Source of the DNA: Typhlomys cinereus
Taxonomy: Eukaryota; Chordata; Mammalia; Rodentia; Platacanthomyidae
Assembly: GCA_023101885.1 (NCBI GenBank)
Contig: JALPQD010000393.1
Location: 1,674,001-1,738,000, forward strand
Length of the DNA: 64,000 bases
Direction of reading: 5' to 3'
Shown here: one piece after another, positions 11,985 to 23,278 of the stretch
How the letters are laid out: every line of letters begins with the position of its first letter
Numbering within the stretch: position 1 is the stretch's first letter
Notes under the pieces: model-generated
Databases searched by the model: none
What the model was told of the DNA's origin: nothing
Seen by the model: only the letters and a program-made list of their open reading frames with translations
Translations under genes and position numbers: made by a program

Positions 11985-12240
11985 CTATACAGAGCAATAA
12001 TGTAAGTTAGTAGTAAACGAAGCTCAATTACTATTTGCAGATCACATGATTCTAAGGATCTATGTAAGAAAGGTCATAATTAGAAACCATAGTGAAGAGG
12101 AACTAATAACAAGAAATGGGAGATTCAAGTAAAATATAAGTCAACATAGCATGTTTTGAAATAAGAAGTCTTAATAACAAACAAGCAAAAGCATGACTCA
12201 GTGTTCAAGAAAGGTAAGTGATATATTTTCAGAAAAGCAT
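11985..12240 (+). mobile_element. ancient L1 ORF2 fragment with relic of the RT catalytic motif
   Basis: The segment CTATTTGCAGATCACATGAT at about 12,031-12,050 is a decayed L1 reverse transcriptase catalytic block (F-A-D-H in place of F-A-D-D, then M-I). The following GAGGAACTAATAACAAGAAA and ATAAGTCAACATAGCATG blocks fit the downstream part of L1 ORF2 on the plus strand. Frames are broken. Confidence 0.6.
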
Positions 12241-12965
12241 CGTGTGTTCAGATTTCCCAATAGGATAGACGCCACTAATACAATGCTGTAGAAGGAGGTT
12301 TATCCAGTCTCCAGTAGAATATTTCCACCACTAGAAAATTCATCAATTTATGAGAGTTGACTATCTACTCATGGACAATTCTAATTTTAAAAATACTTCA
12401 CATTCTACAATCACATTTAACATGTGCTAAACCTTTGTAAAATAGTACCTTTCACAAAAATCAGCATTTATTTGGTCACATCTTCCTAAAAGTACTGTTG
12501 CATCTTCAAACACTATTATTGTATTTTAACACAATTTTTGTGGCAACAGAGAAACAATTACATGACTTTATAATGAAAAATTAATAGAATAAACTGAATA
12601 AATATGCATAAAAAGTCACATAATTCTTACATGATCTTGTCATTGTTTATGGATTTTATTCTAGTGAAAATGCTATAGTAATCCTACTTAAATACTTTTT
12701 TGTTTAATATACAAGTAATGATATAATGTTCTTTATGAAATGTTATAATCTTGTAATTTCCATACCACCCACATTGCAAAAGTTCTCCTGTGAGCAACCT
12801 TTATTAGGCCTAACTGAAAGACAAATAAATGTTTAAACTATTGATTGATATACAGAGAAGCTTTGCAGATCATGCATTAGTATCTAAAATCTCTATTAAA
12901 GAAAGAAAAAAATTCTTTTCTGAGAACTGCTCATTTGTTCTTTCAAGCTAGCCTCATGTAAAACA
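12241..12965. other. unrecognised AT-rich stretch
   Basis: No gene or repeat family recognised. Confidence 0.35.
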
Positions 12966-13272
12966 AGCTTGTTGGGCTTGGATAGTGGTAAAAATGTCTG
13001 CCTTGCAAGCAAATGGACCAGAGTTGATATGCGTCAGAACACAGAAGCAAGGACTCTCTAGAGCAAGCCAGTTAATTAGACTACTGTCATGAAATTCCAT
13101 GTTTTCTTAGGCCTCTTGTATCAGAAAAGAGTAAAGTAGAATAATCATGCAAGATGGTTTGCAAAATCAACCTTGGGTCTACACACACATATGTATGTGC
13201 ATACACACAAGCATGCAACGAACCCCTCCCACAAATATACACATCAATATAAAAAGTTTAAAAGAAATAAAA
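12966..13272 (+). mobile_element. old tRNA-headed SINE (B2 superfamily)
   Basis: A degenerate tRNA-like head (GGGCTTGGATAGTGGTAAAA, then GCCTTGCAAGCAAATGGACC and a GAGTTGATATG B-box relic) is followed by a diverged body. The tail from about 13,182 is CA/TA-rich and ends in an A-rich segment near 13,272. The head's GCCTTGCAAGC matches the anticodon-arm region of the young SINEs. Confidence 0.55.
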
Positions 13273-14208
13273 CATTCTAGCCTTGAACAATTCCTTTCTG
13301 CAAAATGTGTAGTGTAAGTAACAAGATTCACAGAAAAATTTGAATTGTTGCTGTCTTGGAACATTGTGACAGAAGTAGTAACAAATAGCCAGAGTTCCAG
13401 AAGAAACCTGGTAAAGTTAATGGTCTTCCAAGATGACTGGTTCTTCTAGTTACATGTTCTGTGCTTCCTGCTTTCAGACTCAGGCTCTGGGAGACATTTA
13501 CTTTTTATGGACTTCATCAAAATTCTTCAATACAGTATTTAATTCAAAGTGAAATGTCTACTGCCATCCTCATCTGCCCTTTCCCAGAAAGATGAGCTTG
13601 GTGAAGAGCCAAAGAGATCTTGAAGTAAGTAGCCATTTCTTTCACTCAGCTCCCACTTTTCATTTAGTATTGATTTTGAGAGGCTTATCCCTGATCATCT
13701 TCCAACACTGATAGGCTATGGGTAATTGCATATGAGCCCACATTGTCCACATTATTTTTACACAGTGGCTTTAATTACCAATAGTGTAGAGGATGATTCA
13801 AAGAAATTCAAAAGTCTAGATTCCAGTTACTATCTACTTAAATCCCTGAGATGCTTTTCAAGTCTCAGCACAGAAAGTCCCAAGAACAAGCAGAATGTTG
13901 GTCCCTGAGTCTGAGAATCAAGGACTCTTGGCATCCATTTAGTCCTCTGAAAAGCAGGATGTGCTCAAGAAGTTACTGAGTTGAGCAAAGGGCATTGGAA
14001 TATTTCATTTATTTAAAATTTACACAGCACTTACCTTCAAAAACATTGTTATGTAACAGCCAGAGAGTAAGGGCGGTGTGCCAAAGAGAATACCATGCTA
14101 TTTTGTCTGTCATACTCATAAATCATAATTAAATTTTTACTTAAAATGTAGTACCTTCAGACTGATAGGGAGTTGCATGATGAAGAAGATAGATATTGGA
14201 CACACATA
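13273..14208. other. unrecognised stretch
   Basis: No gene, RNA or repeat family recognised. Confidence 0.35.
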
Positions 14209-14345
14209 AATTTGGATTGGAATCTTGGTTTGACTTAGTTGCTATGAGATGCTGATAGGTTTCTTCTCCAGGCATTGTTTCTTTCCTCTGTGAAATGAGG
14301 TTGACAGTATTTCCTCACAAAGCTTTCCTGGGTGAGATGTTGTAT
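14209..14345 (+). mobile_element. MIR fragment
   Basis: The plus strand follows the core of a mammalian-wide interspersed repeat: TTGGATTGGAATCTTGGTTT, then GACTTAGTTGCTATGAGATG, then a decayed 'ttcctctgtgaaatgagg' block. Strongly diverged, as expected for this ancient family. Confidence 0.55.
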
Positions 14346-15494
14346 GGGAAACAACATTACAAATCATAAGTATGAAATGTATTATTACTTTTTCTGTATA
14401 ATTTTGTCCTTTGCCAAGATATGGTCTCATTCAGTATAATCAAGCCATGTAACATCCATTCATATGTGAAATGATTTCAAAATTTATTAAGCAATAACAG
14501 GATTATTTTGAGGTTTGAGAAGTCAGTGCAAACTTACAGTATGCTCTGGTGCCCTTTGCAATGCTGAAAGTCATTGAAATAACATCAAAGTGCAAAGGCA
14601 GATGAGCAATAGTGAAATGTCAAGAACTGAAAGAAAAGCAGGGAGCCCACTTTGTTTAGTCAATAAAAGTGATTGGACTTGGTTATCTTTCCTGACTCCT
14701 TCATTAGCCCTGGAGACATTTGGAGGTTATAACTTAAGCTGTTTCTAACACAAGATCAAAGAAGGATTCCCTTTCTGCACATTAATATTTTAACAACGAG
14801 TTGAAAAATCAGGCTTCCTAAGTGTACTTGTGAGAAAAGTAAGAGGAATATGGACACTAGCCAAACTTTTATTTCTTTTTGATTAGTTTCAAATAGAAGC
14901 ATTTAGTACTGTCCGTGGTCTGTTTGTGAATCAGGAGAACACAATTCTGCCTGAAACACTGGCACTATGCTGACCATATCTAGATTGTGTTCCTTTCAAT
15001 CACCACCTGTCTATCAGCCTCTCCAAGGGACATACCTGTGAGCTTGCCAATCTCCTGAATCAGAAACTGAATTTGAACCATAGGTTAGGATGATTCCAAC
15101 CCAACAAATAGTGTGAAATGCACTACCATATCTGTGATCTAACTTCTGCAGCTTTGGCCTCCCTTTATGGTTCTGCAAACCTCTCCTATACAAACACCTC
15201 AGTAAAGGTTATTGTAATTTTATCATAACTCAATATGTGTATCCCCAAAAAAACTGTGTTCTATAAAAGTCACACAAATATAATCAGACTAGTGGGAAAG
15301 AGAAAGATTGGCAGGAACATCGACCTTCTAGTCTCTTGGTACCTAGAGGTACTAACCAACATCATAATTGGTGACTTTGGAGAGTATTTATATAACCAGG
15401 ATGAGGATATGGGCTTCCAGATGTGCCGGCAATGGTGATGAGAGTGGTGTTTTGGGGAACTGGAAAGTGAATTTCCCACCACTTGTAGAAACTT
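14346..15494. other. unrecognised stretch
   Basis: No gene, RNA or repeat family recognised. Confidence 0.35.
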
Positions 15495-15509
15495 GGGGTT
15501 CATCTTTCT
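15495..15509. repeat. target-site duplication of the twin-primed L1, left copy
   Basis: GGGGTTCATCTTTCT here, compared with GGGGTTTGTCTTTCT at 16,372-16,386: 13 of 15 bases identical, placed directly at the two ends of the composite L1 segment. Confidence 0.7.
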
Positions 15510-16371
15510 TTCTTTTTTTTATTTCCACTCATGCAAACTTAACAGGTACACCGATCCCCTCCCTCCCTCTAACTTCCCACCACCTTGTGCCCACTTCTCC
15601 TCCCTCCTTCTTCCCGGTTCCCCAGTGCCTCCCCCTCCCATCCCCGGAGCATCCTTTAATGTGCATGCCAAACTCTCCTTTGGGTCCTCCTCTCCCATGA
15701 GGTGCAAGGACCCAGTGGCATTTCCCAGAACCCTTTCTTGTGTTTCCCTTAAGCATAGGAACACTACTGTGGCTGTCAATCCCTTGCCTCCAAGGATCCT
15801 AGTACCTTTAGCCCATGCTAGACTTTGTGGGGTCAATAGTGTGTTGGACATTGCGCAGGGCATGCAAAGTCCAATTATGATTGCTTCGGCCCTAACTTGT
15901 GTGGAGTATCTTGCATATCATGACTCCTCCCATCCTTGTGCTCTTACAATCTTACCGCCCCCTCTTCCGCAAATTTCCCTGAGCTTCAGAATGGGGAGAG
16001 ATTGGGCTGGCCTAGTTCCAGGTGATTGATATAGAGTCTCTGAAGTTCTGGATTATGGTTTGTTGATTTTTTTTCCAGTTTTGGTGCTCCTGCAATGCCC
16101 TTCACTCCATCCTGATGGTATTGGATGTTGCCCCCTGGCCAGAGATAAAAAGCTGTTAAGCTAGAGTCTTGTAAGAGTATATTCAAAGGTAGATGTGATA
16201 AAAGTAGGAAAATAGGCCACCATCAAGGACTGCAAGTAAGTAAAGAGACATCTGGTTAAGTTCACAGACTTTCCTTCCTGATCATTTACAACTGATGGGG
16301 TATGATCTCACCAGAATGGGAGGGCATATAGTCTGGCAGATAAAAAGTAACCATTTTGCAAATGGGTGATT
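15510..16371 (-). mobile_element. 5'-truncated, 5'-inverted L1 3' end (twin-primed)
   Basis: From 15,510 to about 16,205 the plus strand is the reverse complement of the L1 3' UTR and poly(A), matching 51,516-52,205 of the full-length copy. From about 16,206 to 16,371 the orientation flips: the sequence matches 51,335-51,491 of the same copy in forward orientation. About 25 bases of the L1 are missing at the switch. The two parts together sit inside an approximate 15-bp duplication (15,495-15,509 and 16,372-16,386, two mismatches). An inverted 5' segment inside one target duplication is the known product of twin priming. ORFs here are frames through the G-rich 3' UTR and are not genes. Confidence 0.85.
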
Positions 16372-16386
16372 GGGGTTTGTCTTTCT
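16372..16386. repeat. target-site duplication of the twin-primed L1, right copy
   Basis: Partner of 15,495-15,509. It lies immediately after the last base that matches the L1 3' UTR. Confidence 0.7.
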
Positions 16387-17238
16387 AATGATGGATACCA
16401 AGTGCAAAAATTCATTTGACACTATCTGTAAATATAGCATAGAGAACTATCCCTGTAGACTCCAAGCCAAGAAATTCTGATCATGCAGAAATTTCTAAAC
16501 GCACTATTGAAAATCATAAGATGTACATAAGAAGAAGCAAGCTATCTGACAATATCATAGCTTTTTCTAAGAATCAAAAACCAAAAAAAACCCATGAACT
16601 AATTTTCACAGAGGTGGTTATGCTTTATTTCAGATGCATTTGGCCAACTAAAAAGGGTCATGAACAATATTCACAAGTCTGTTACTGTGGTGGGATTTAT
16701 ATCATACAAAAAGAAGATGTATTTTAGGACAGTTATCTCTCTAAGTCCTTCCAACCATACAACGCAAGCAAACACTTATACCCTGCTGACATCTTTCTTT
16801 CTTCTTTCCTTTGCTCTTTTATACCTACCTGCTTCAACTACTATATATGAAGCATACACTATGTGTATGGCATTGTGCTGGATGCTAAATGTGAAATACA
16901 TCTCATAATGGGAACACCATTTTAAGAAAACTATTTAGAGATCAAGAGAAGAGTCAAAGTATAGATATAAAGAAACATGAGAGGGAAGCAGGTGATTTGT
17001 CCTGAACAGATTGTCAAGGGGTCACCTACTGACTACTGTAGATATCAGGAATGCTTTTTAATCAAGTAGGTTGTCCAGCAAATTTAGTGTTGCTCCCATG
17101 AAAATCAAGAAGGTAACCAAAAACAGAGGGATAAATATTTAAAGGACTATCTTGAAAGGATTGTTAGTCAAGGATGTGATGAAATATAATGCCTGATGTT
17201 CAGAAAGGCCAAAACCAACCTACTCATAGAAGAGTTTT

Positions 17239-17288
<50 letters not shown>

Positions 17289-17771
17289 CTTACCCTCTTC
17301 TCCATAATGCACATAATCTCACACTTCCAAGTCATCTGTCAACAGTTCACTTACATGAAGCCAAGAAATAGTCATGCGGGCCAGACAGAAATCAGACTAG
17401 TGGTTTTGTTCCTTGTGTTTACTATGCCACACATACCAAATGGGCATTCCCATGGTCTGCAAAACATCCCAGTGTCATCATTGTGTCTTTCATCATTGCT
17501 GTCCTCACCAGTCCATAACACTGATCCACTAAAGGCACTTGCACTAGACAGTCACCACACTTTAGAGCTTCAGATTATGCTTTAAAGTCAAACTCACATA
17601 TTATATTTGCCTCAGCACAGCCATTGGTAGGGGATGCCACACAAGCAACCATGCAGCGAATGACAATTTTACCTTATGTTTCATGAAAATCAGCTCAGAA
17701 TCCTCTTCCCTTCTTCTAGTCTAAATTCTGGCCTTACATTAGTCCTTTTATATACTTTAATACTAGTTCAC
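16387..17771. other. unrecognised stretch with a (CA)n tract
   Basis: Only the CA tract at 17,241-17,287 is recognisable. The short ORFs have no domain. Confidence 0.35.
17241..17287. repeat. (CA)n microsatellite
   Basis: About 23 uninterrupted CA dinucleotides. Confidence 0.97.
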
Positions 17772-17788
17772 AAAAAAAGACACTTCTG
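17772..17788. repeat. target-site duplication, left copy
   Basis: AAAAAAAGACACTTCTG here and AAAAAAGACATTTCTG at 18,383-18,398, one C/T difference and one A-run difference. Confidence 0.75.
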
Positions 17789-18382
17789 GAGTGAAGGGCA
17801 TTGCAGGAGTAGCAAAACTGCAAACGAAAATCAACAAACCATAATCTAGAACTTCAGAGACTCTATATCAACCACCTAGTACTAGGCCAGCCTAATCTCT
17901 CCCCATCCTGAAGCTCAGGGAAATTTGCGGAAGAGGGGGCGGTAAGATTATAAGAGCACAAGGATGGGAGGAGCAATGATATGCAAGATACTCCACACAA
18001 GTTAGGGCCAAAGCAATCATAATTAGACTTTGCATGCCCTGCACAATGTCCAACACACTATTAACCCCACAAAGTCTAGCATTTGCTAAAGGCACCAAGA
18101 TCCTTGGAGGCAAGGCATCGACAGCCACAGTAGTGTTATGCTTAAGGGGAACACAGGGTAGGATTCAGGGGAATGCCACTGGGTCTTTGTACGTCATCGG
18201 AGAGGACAGCCCAGAGGAGAGACTGGCAGGCACATTAAAGGATCTCCGGGGATTGTGGAGGCGGAGGCAGTGGGGGATGGGGAGGGAGGGGTGAGGGGAG
18301 GGGGAGCGGGAGCAGGGGGTCGGGGGGAGGAGGAGGGAGGAAATATGTATGAGCGGAAATAATAATAAAAATGTTTTAAAAT
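17789..18382 (+). mobile_element. 5'-truncated L1 3' end
   Basis: This matches the 3' UTR of the full-length L1 from about 51,608 onwards (GAGTGAAGGGCATTGCAGGA). It includes the long G-rich tract at about 18,255-18,345 and an AATAATAATAAAAATG tail. It is flanked by an approximate duplication of 16-17 bp (17,772-17,788 and 18,383-18,398), so it is a complete short insertion truncated at reverse transcription. It contains only 3' UTR and no ORF2. Confidence 0.9.
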
Positions 18383-18398
18383 AAAAAAGACATTTCTG
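18383..18398. repeat. target-site duplication, right copy
   Basis: Partner of 17,772-17,788, directly after the A-rich tail of the L1 3' end. Confidence 0.75.
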
Positions 18399-18773
18399 TC
18401 TTGAGCTTTAAATTCTCAAACCTATACATCAAAGTTGTACTATGTAATTCCTAATTAGATAATTTACATCCTAAAGTGTGAGCAGATTTTTCCCTCAAAG
18501 AATTAAATTTTCCTATGTTCTTGAAATAATGATATACACCATTTCAGTTCTTCTCAGAAAGACAGGCCTCAGAAAGTGCCTATGTATGCTTATGTGCAAA
18601 GTTCAGCAGCTTCTCCACTTTCATTCCTGTTTCACATAAGACAACGGTTTCTCATCCTTAATGGTCAATTCACATTTCTGCACTTAAATAATTTCTTTTT
18701 CCTTTTCACACATGTATTTACCATCATTTCCTTACCAATGCCACTAAAGTCTCTTCTAAAGAAATTGACGGAG

Positions 18774-18999
18774 GGGGGCTGGAGAGGTGGCTCAGGGGTT
18801 ATGCCTCTGCCTTGCAGGCGGAAGGTCCTGAGTTCAGATCCCAGATCCCACGTATTGACGCCAGGCGGAAGCGGGGGCGGCCTGCGCTTCTGGTCCTGGT
18901 AGGGCGGAGCCTGTGAATTCTGGGGCAGAAGGAGGTGGAGGCGTCCATGGTGGTTCCCGAATTCGTCCGTGGTTCTACACACATACACACATACATACA

Positions 19000-19032
<33 letters not shown>

Positions 19033-19087
19033 TTACACATGCATAATTGAATAAATAATAATAATAAAAAAATTAAAAAAAGAAAAA
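18774..19087 (+). mobile_element. young tRNA-headed SINE, copy A
   Basis: The head GGGGCTGGAGAGGTGGCTCA contains an A-box-like TGGCTCAGGGG, and GAGTTCAGATCCC at about 18,830 is a B-box-like element, so this is a pol III, tRNA-derived SINE of the B2 superfamily. The body of about 130 bases (GGCCTGCGCTTCTGGTCCTG, GGCGGAGCCTGTGAAT, GGAGGTGGAGGCG, TGGTTCCCGAATTCGTCC) is shared with copies at 20.7, 31.2 and 53.7 kb. It is followed by a CA-rich tract and an AATTGAATAAATAAT tail with AATAAA. An approximate 12-bp duplication (18,762-18,773 and 19,089-19,100) flanks it. ORFs through it are not genes. Confidence 0.92.
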
Positions 19088-19100
19088 TAAATTGAGAGAG

Positions 19101-20332
19101 GATATGAAAGTGCATATCTAATGACACATATCCTTCATGTATCTATAAAAGCACATTTGCCTAAGTATATTTGTGTACATATATTTTACAAATGTATATG
19201 TCCATGTATAATTGTTGTACATACATTTTACAAATGTATATAGTGAAAGGGAGTAACACTGAGAATCTAAGAAATAACGATAAAGGACTGAAGCTTTTCA
19301 GATCTGTAATACATTATCTTCCTGTTATCTGTGGAATGCAACCTTTTAGATCTGTAATAAATTATCCAGTTATCTGTCTATAGTTCAATAGTTTCAGAAC
19401 AGAGCTAAATGTGTTTTTACATTTTAATTAATAACATGAAAATTCTTTTGATTAAACAATCTCTTTGCTTACCACATCAAACAAATAGTATCATTAAAAG
19501 TTACCAGAGAGTGAATGAACCATTGGATTTGGAGGCAACTCTAATACATGTTGGTTTTCTGTTTTTTCATATATTACATTAGCAACTCTTTCCTTTTAAA
19601 TTCTTCCAGTGATTTTGTTTTACTCAAAACTGAATGATAGAGATTAAGTTCACAGAAGTTGTAAAGACCTTAGATATCAGATAGATACCTTTACCTAAAA
19701 GGATCAGTAAAATACTACATATATCATTCTATAAAGAACAAAAATGAGTTATAAGTTATAATGCCACTCAAACTTTTGGCTCTCAAACTTTTGACAGTAC
19801 AATTCACAAAATATTAATTCAATCATGCTTTACTTCAAAATTAGCCATATTTTTCATTAAGCTTGTATACTATCTGGGAACAAGTTTATTTAATAAAACC
19901 AACTTGGAAAATGGTCAAAAGTAAAATCCATAGCTGTGAGAATAGTTATGTTTTCTCTAATTTGTGAAACAAACCAGACAAGCTGAGTTATACCCTATTT
20001 GCTTTTAATATACAAAATTTTCAAACAGAATGATGAATAAAGTAACGTCCTCCTTTTCTGTTTGTACTTATTTCACAGACACACAGACCCAGAATAGGAA
20101 GAACTTAAGAGTTCATTTACTTTCATTTCTAGCTAACACGTGATGAATGCTTTCCCAGCATGCCTTCACTCAACAGCTTCTGCTTGAAAATATTCAGTCA
20201 AAGAAAAATCATTCTTCTAATAGCTTTCCAGTGTCAAAATTTTCTGAGATACAGTTTTCTAAAGGGTAGTATTCAAATCCTGTGAGAACTCCATTCCAAG
20301 ATCCCAAATATTTCTTAAATGATTACTCTTTA
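19101..20332. other. unrecognised AT-rich stretch
   Basis: I see only local duplications, such as TACATATATTTTACAAATGT near 19,176 repeated in variant form near 19,219, and TTTTCAGATCTGTAATACAT near 19,295 repeated in variant form near 19,343. No gene or repeat family recognised. Confidence 0.4.
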
Positions 20333-20536
20333 AGCTGCACATTGCAGTACAAGCTTGAAATTCTAGAATTTGGGAGTCTAAAGAAAGATCCTCAGCTCAA
20401 GGTGAACCAGGGTCACATAGTAAGACTGCCACAAAGAGTGAAGAGACAGGCATGTAGCTCATTGGGAAAGCACTGGTCTACTTCATACAAGGCCCCTTGG
20501 TTAGATCTCCAGCATCATAAGTTAAGAAAGGAAAAA
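20333..20536 (+). mobile_element. old B1-like plus ID-like composite SINE
   Basis: The left part (20,333-20,430) follows the B1 block order in decayed form (TGAAATTCTAGAATTTGGGA, then CAAGGTGAACCAGGGTCACA). The right part (about 20,445-20,520) is a tRNA-like head with an ID-type order (CATGTAGCTCATTGGGAAAG, then GGTTAGATCTCCAGCATC). Composite 7SL/tRNA SINEs are known in rodents. An alternative is two independent insertions side by side. Confidence 0.55.
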
Positions 20537-20702
20537 AGATAACTTCAGATGATTTCCCTTTAATTTTAAATAATACAATTTATGTCTGAACATGAGTATA
20601 TTCAAGATATTTAAATTAGGATGATAATAATCTGAGGGAGAGAATTTGTTCTGCATTGTATAGATGATAGGACCTAGTTCTTTGTTGTACTGAAGTTCTT
20701 TC

Positions 20703-20719
20703 ATCTCTCAGTAACTTCA
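20703..20719. repeat. target-site duplication of SINE copy B, left
   Basis: ATCTCTCAGTAACTTCA here and ATCTCTCAGTAACTTTA at 21,002-21,018. Confidence 0.85.
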
Positions 20720-21001
20720 AAATTTTTTTATTATTTATTCAATTGTGCGTGTATGCGTGTGTGCGTATGTGTGTGTGTGTGTGTGTGTAGAACCACGGGC
20801 GAATTCGGGAACCACCATGGACCGCCTCCACCTCCTCCTTGTTTACTCTGCCCCGGGATTCACAGGCTCCACCTTACCAGGGCCAGAAACGCAGGCCGAC
20901 CGGGCTTCCGCCAGCCGTCTATACGTGGGGTCTAGGATCCGAACTCAGGACCTTCCACCTGCAAAGCAGAGGCTTAACTCCTGGGCACCTCTCCAGCCCC
21001 T
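20720..21001 (-). mobile_element. young tRNA-headed SINE, copy B (minus strand)
   Basis: Reverse-complement copy of the family described at 18,774. On the plus strand it starts with the A/T tail and a GT-rich tract, continues through the body (ACCACCATGGACCGCCTCCA) and ends with the complement of the head (CACCTCTCCAGCCCC). It is flanked by a 17-bp duplication with one mismatch (20,703-20,719 and 21,002-21,018). Its GT tract is shorter than in the other copies. Confidence 0.92.
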
Positions 21002-21018
21002 ATCTCTCAGTAACTTTA
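21002..21018. repeat. target-site duplication of SINE copy B, right
   Basis: Partner of 20,703-20,719, one mismatch in 17. Confidence 0.85.
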
Positions 21019-23204
21019 GTAACATTTGTAGATCACATAGACTAGCAACTCTCTTATATATTTTCTGGGGTATTTAATCTGTAAAGGGCAGGATTCTTCA
21101 TAATTTATATGTGTTTATTTCTCCTATTTCTCCATTCTCTCATTGAAATTCTTTATTCCTCTAACTCAATCTTAGTGCTTGCATATGGCTTTTCTTCCAG
21201 TTCTACTTCCTTCCCTGCTAACTCTATGGGTCAACACAAGGAAACATCTCTGTCAGTGACTTCCTCTTTCCATAGGACGCAATGCAATCTTGACCAACTA
21301 ACCACTTTTATCAAATGTAGATTCTCTCTTTTCTCAGATTTGCTCTTTTCACAAAACTGTCTTTTAATGCCTGTTAAAGAGAGAATGTGTTCAGAAATCT
21401 TGTGTCTTTCCTTACAGGTTAGAGGCAAGCACTAATGATCATCTATTTTCAGACGTTCTATTTAAACTCCCCAGAAGAAAAAAGTCTGCTGCAACAGTGA
21501 ATAGTTAAGATATAACTTGCTAATGAGGAAGATTCCTTGTAATCTTATTACCAGCCTCAAAACTGACCACCAGGGTTCTATCCTGAATGGAGTACCAGTT
21601 TCAGCCCAAGCGAGTTCATATATTGTCACCTGATGTTACCTATAAATGTACTGTTTCTCTCTAATAAGAGGAAGAATAACCAGACAGCAGTCAATATAAC
21701 TCACCAAACATAAACATGTATGCCAATAATGCATGTCCAAGATATATCAGACTACCTGCATCTAATTATTATATATCTAAGAGTTCAAAGCCTTAAAAAG
21801 GTCTTATACTAAGTTGAAATAATGATGCTTTCATAGGAAAGAACTCAAAAGAGGAAAGAGCAGGAAAGAACACAAAATGGTATGGAATCAGGAAAAAGCA
21901 GAATAGGCGTGGATGACTAGAGGTGGCTAAAAGGATCCCAGTCATTCAAGTAATGGTGTTATTACAGTGTGAATCTTCAAGCTATCTGTTATGCTTTCTT
22001 AGAGTAGTGTTTGCTGAGCTTCCATTCTGAGGAAGAATCACATGTTGTCTTACTTTTGCTTTTACAGTATTAACCATGAACTGAAATTATGGATTAATTT
22101 TTCCATTCACTAGATGGACATTATGTTTAATAGGTATCTAACAATGGAGCAATATTGTTGGATTCAAAGGCTGGCATTGCCTGCTACCAGAGTATAACTT
22201 TTGGAAATCATTTAAGTGTTTCAATTTCTTCACCTGTATGAAAGAAATGGAACTTATTTTGTCTTCACTATGATCTACCAGGGACCATGTTTGTATACAC
22301 TATCAACTTACAAGCACAAACCTAATGTCTCCTGTGTTATATGACACAGAATGGGCACTGAAAATTTGAATGTGTTCATATGAACTACAAGGATTTCATA
22401 GATGAAACAAATCATTTTTATTGCTAGATACTCAAACTGTCATTGTACTGCTTTTGTAGAATAGTATTGATAAGGTTTGGGTCATGCTGCTTGAAACACT
22501 TTAAGCTGAAGGGATTTTTAAAAGCCAGAGAAGCAGGAAGGTCATTTTCTAAAGTCTCGTATTCACATTCCATGAAGAAGGTCATAAATCCTCATTTGAG
22601 TGGTGGCTTTCCTATCGCCCAGAGGAAAATAACATGCTGGTTTCCAAAGACACAGGAACAAAGAAGAACGTGTGGACAACAGGACTTAATAAATTTTCCT
22701 CACATTATCACAATAAGGTTACAGTTTGGCATAGAACCCACTCCTACACAAGCATCTATTTCTCCATCATTAAGAACATGAAAAGCAAGCAATTTTTCTT
22801 CGGATATGCCTTTCCTTGGCAACATATAAGATGTGAATTGCATATCTGTCTTTTGATTTCCTCCTTTTGTGGGAGCCTCAGTCATGACCTTATGATGGCA
22901 ATGAGTTAGTCTTTTCCCCAACACTATAATAGTAAGAGTTGCTTCCAAGAACTAAAACAGAATGTGAAAAGAAGGTTAACTAGGCTAAAAGCTCATTTTT
23001 CTCAAAAAGAATCATTAAACTCAGTGATTCCTCTGTAATATTTATCACAAATATTGATGACTAGTGGCACATTAGTACTTAGTAAGCAGATCTTAGTACA
23101 GTAGCTAAAGAATCAAAAAGTTCTTGCTTTTTCTACACATAAGCTTATAAATTCTAATACATTAACCAATCACTTATCTTTTATTCAGATAATGGAATCT
23201 GTGG
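21019..23204. other. unrecognised stretch
   Basis: No gene, RNA or repeat family recognised. The longest ORFs (21,109-21,435 and 22,443-22,781 on the plus strand) have no recognisable domain, are not supported by splice or promoter signals that I can see, and are plausible by chance. Confidence 0.4.
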
Positions 23205-23278
23205 ACCTGAACTCAAATCTTCATGCTATACCATCTACACTTTATCCACTAAATAACTATTTTCACAGGCCATTTTAT
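23205..23278 (-). mobile_element. tRNA-like SINE head, minus strand
   Basis: Read on the minus strand, this is a decayed B2/ID-type head: GGCCTGTGAAAATAGTTATT, then TAGTGGATAAAGTGTAGATG and a GAGTTCAGGTCC B-box relic. No body can be followed beyond it. Confidence 0.5.

Noticed and set aside
15368..16029. Proline- or glycine-rich ORFs on both strands (110-178 codons)
   Set aside because: They read through the C/T-rich (G-rich on the other strand) L1 3' UTR, and the same artefact appears at 17,892-18,294 and 51,854-52,245.
18774..18860. tRNA gene suggested by A- and B-box-like sequences
   Set aside because: The tRNA-like head is degenerate, does not close into a cloverleaf that I can see, and is fused to the SINE body. 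The same is true of the other SINE heads.
22443..22781. 112-codon ORF as a possible gene
   Set aside because: No recognisable domain, overlaps other random frames (22,634-22,909 plus, 22,700-22,948 minus), and no splice or promoter context.
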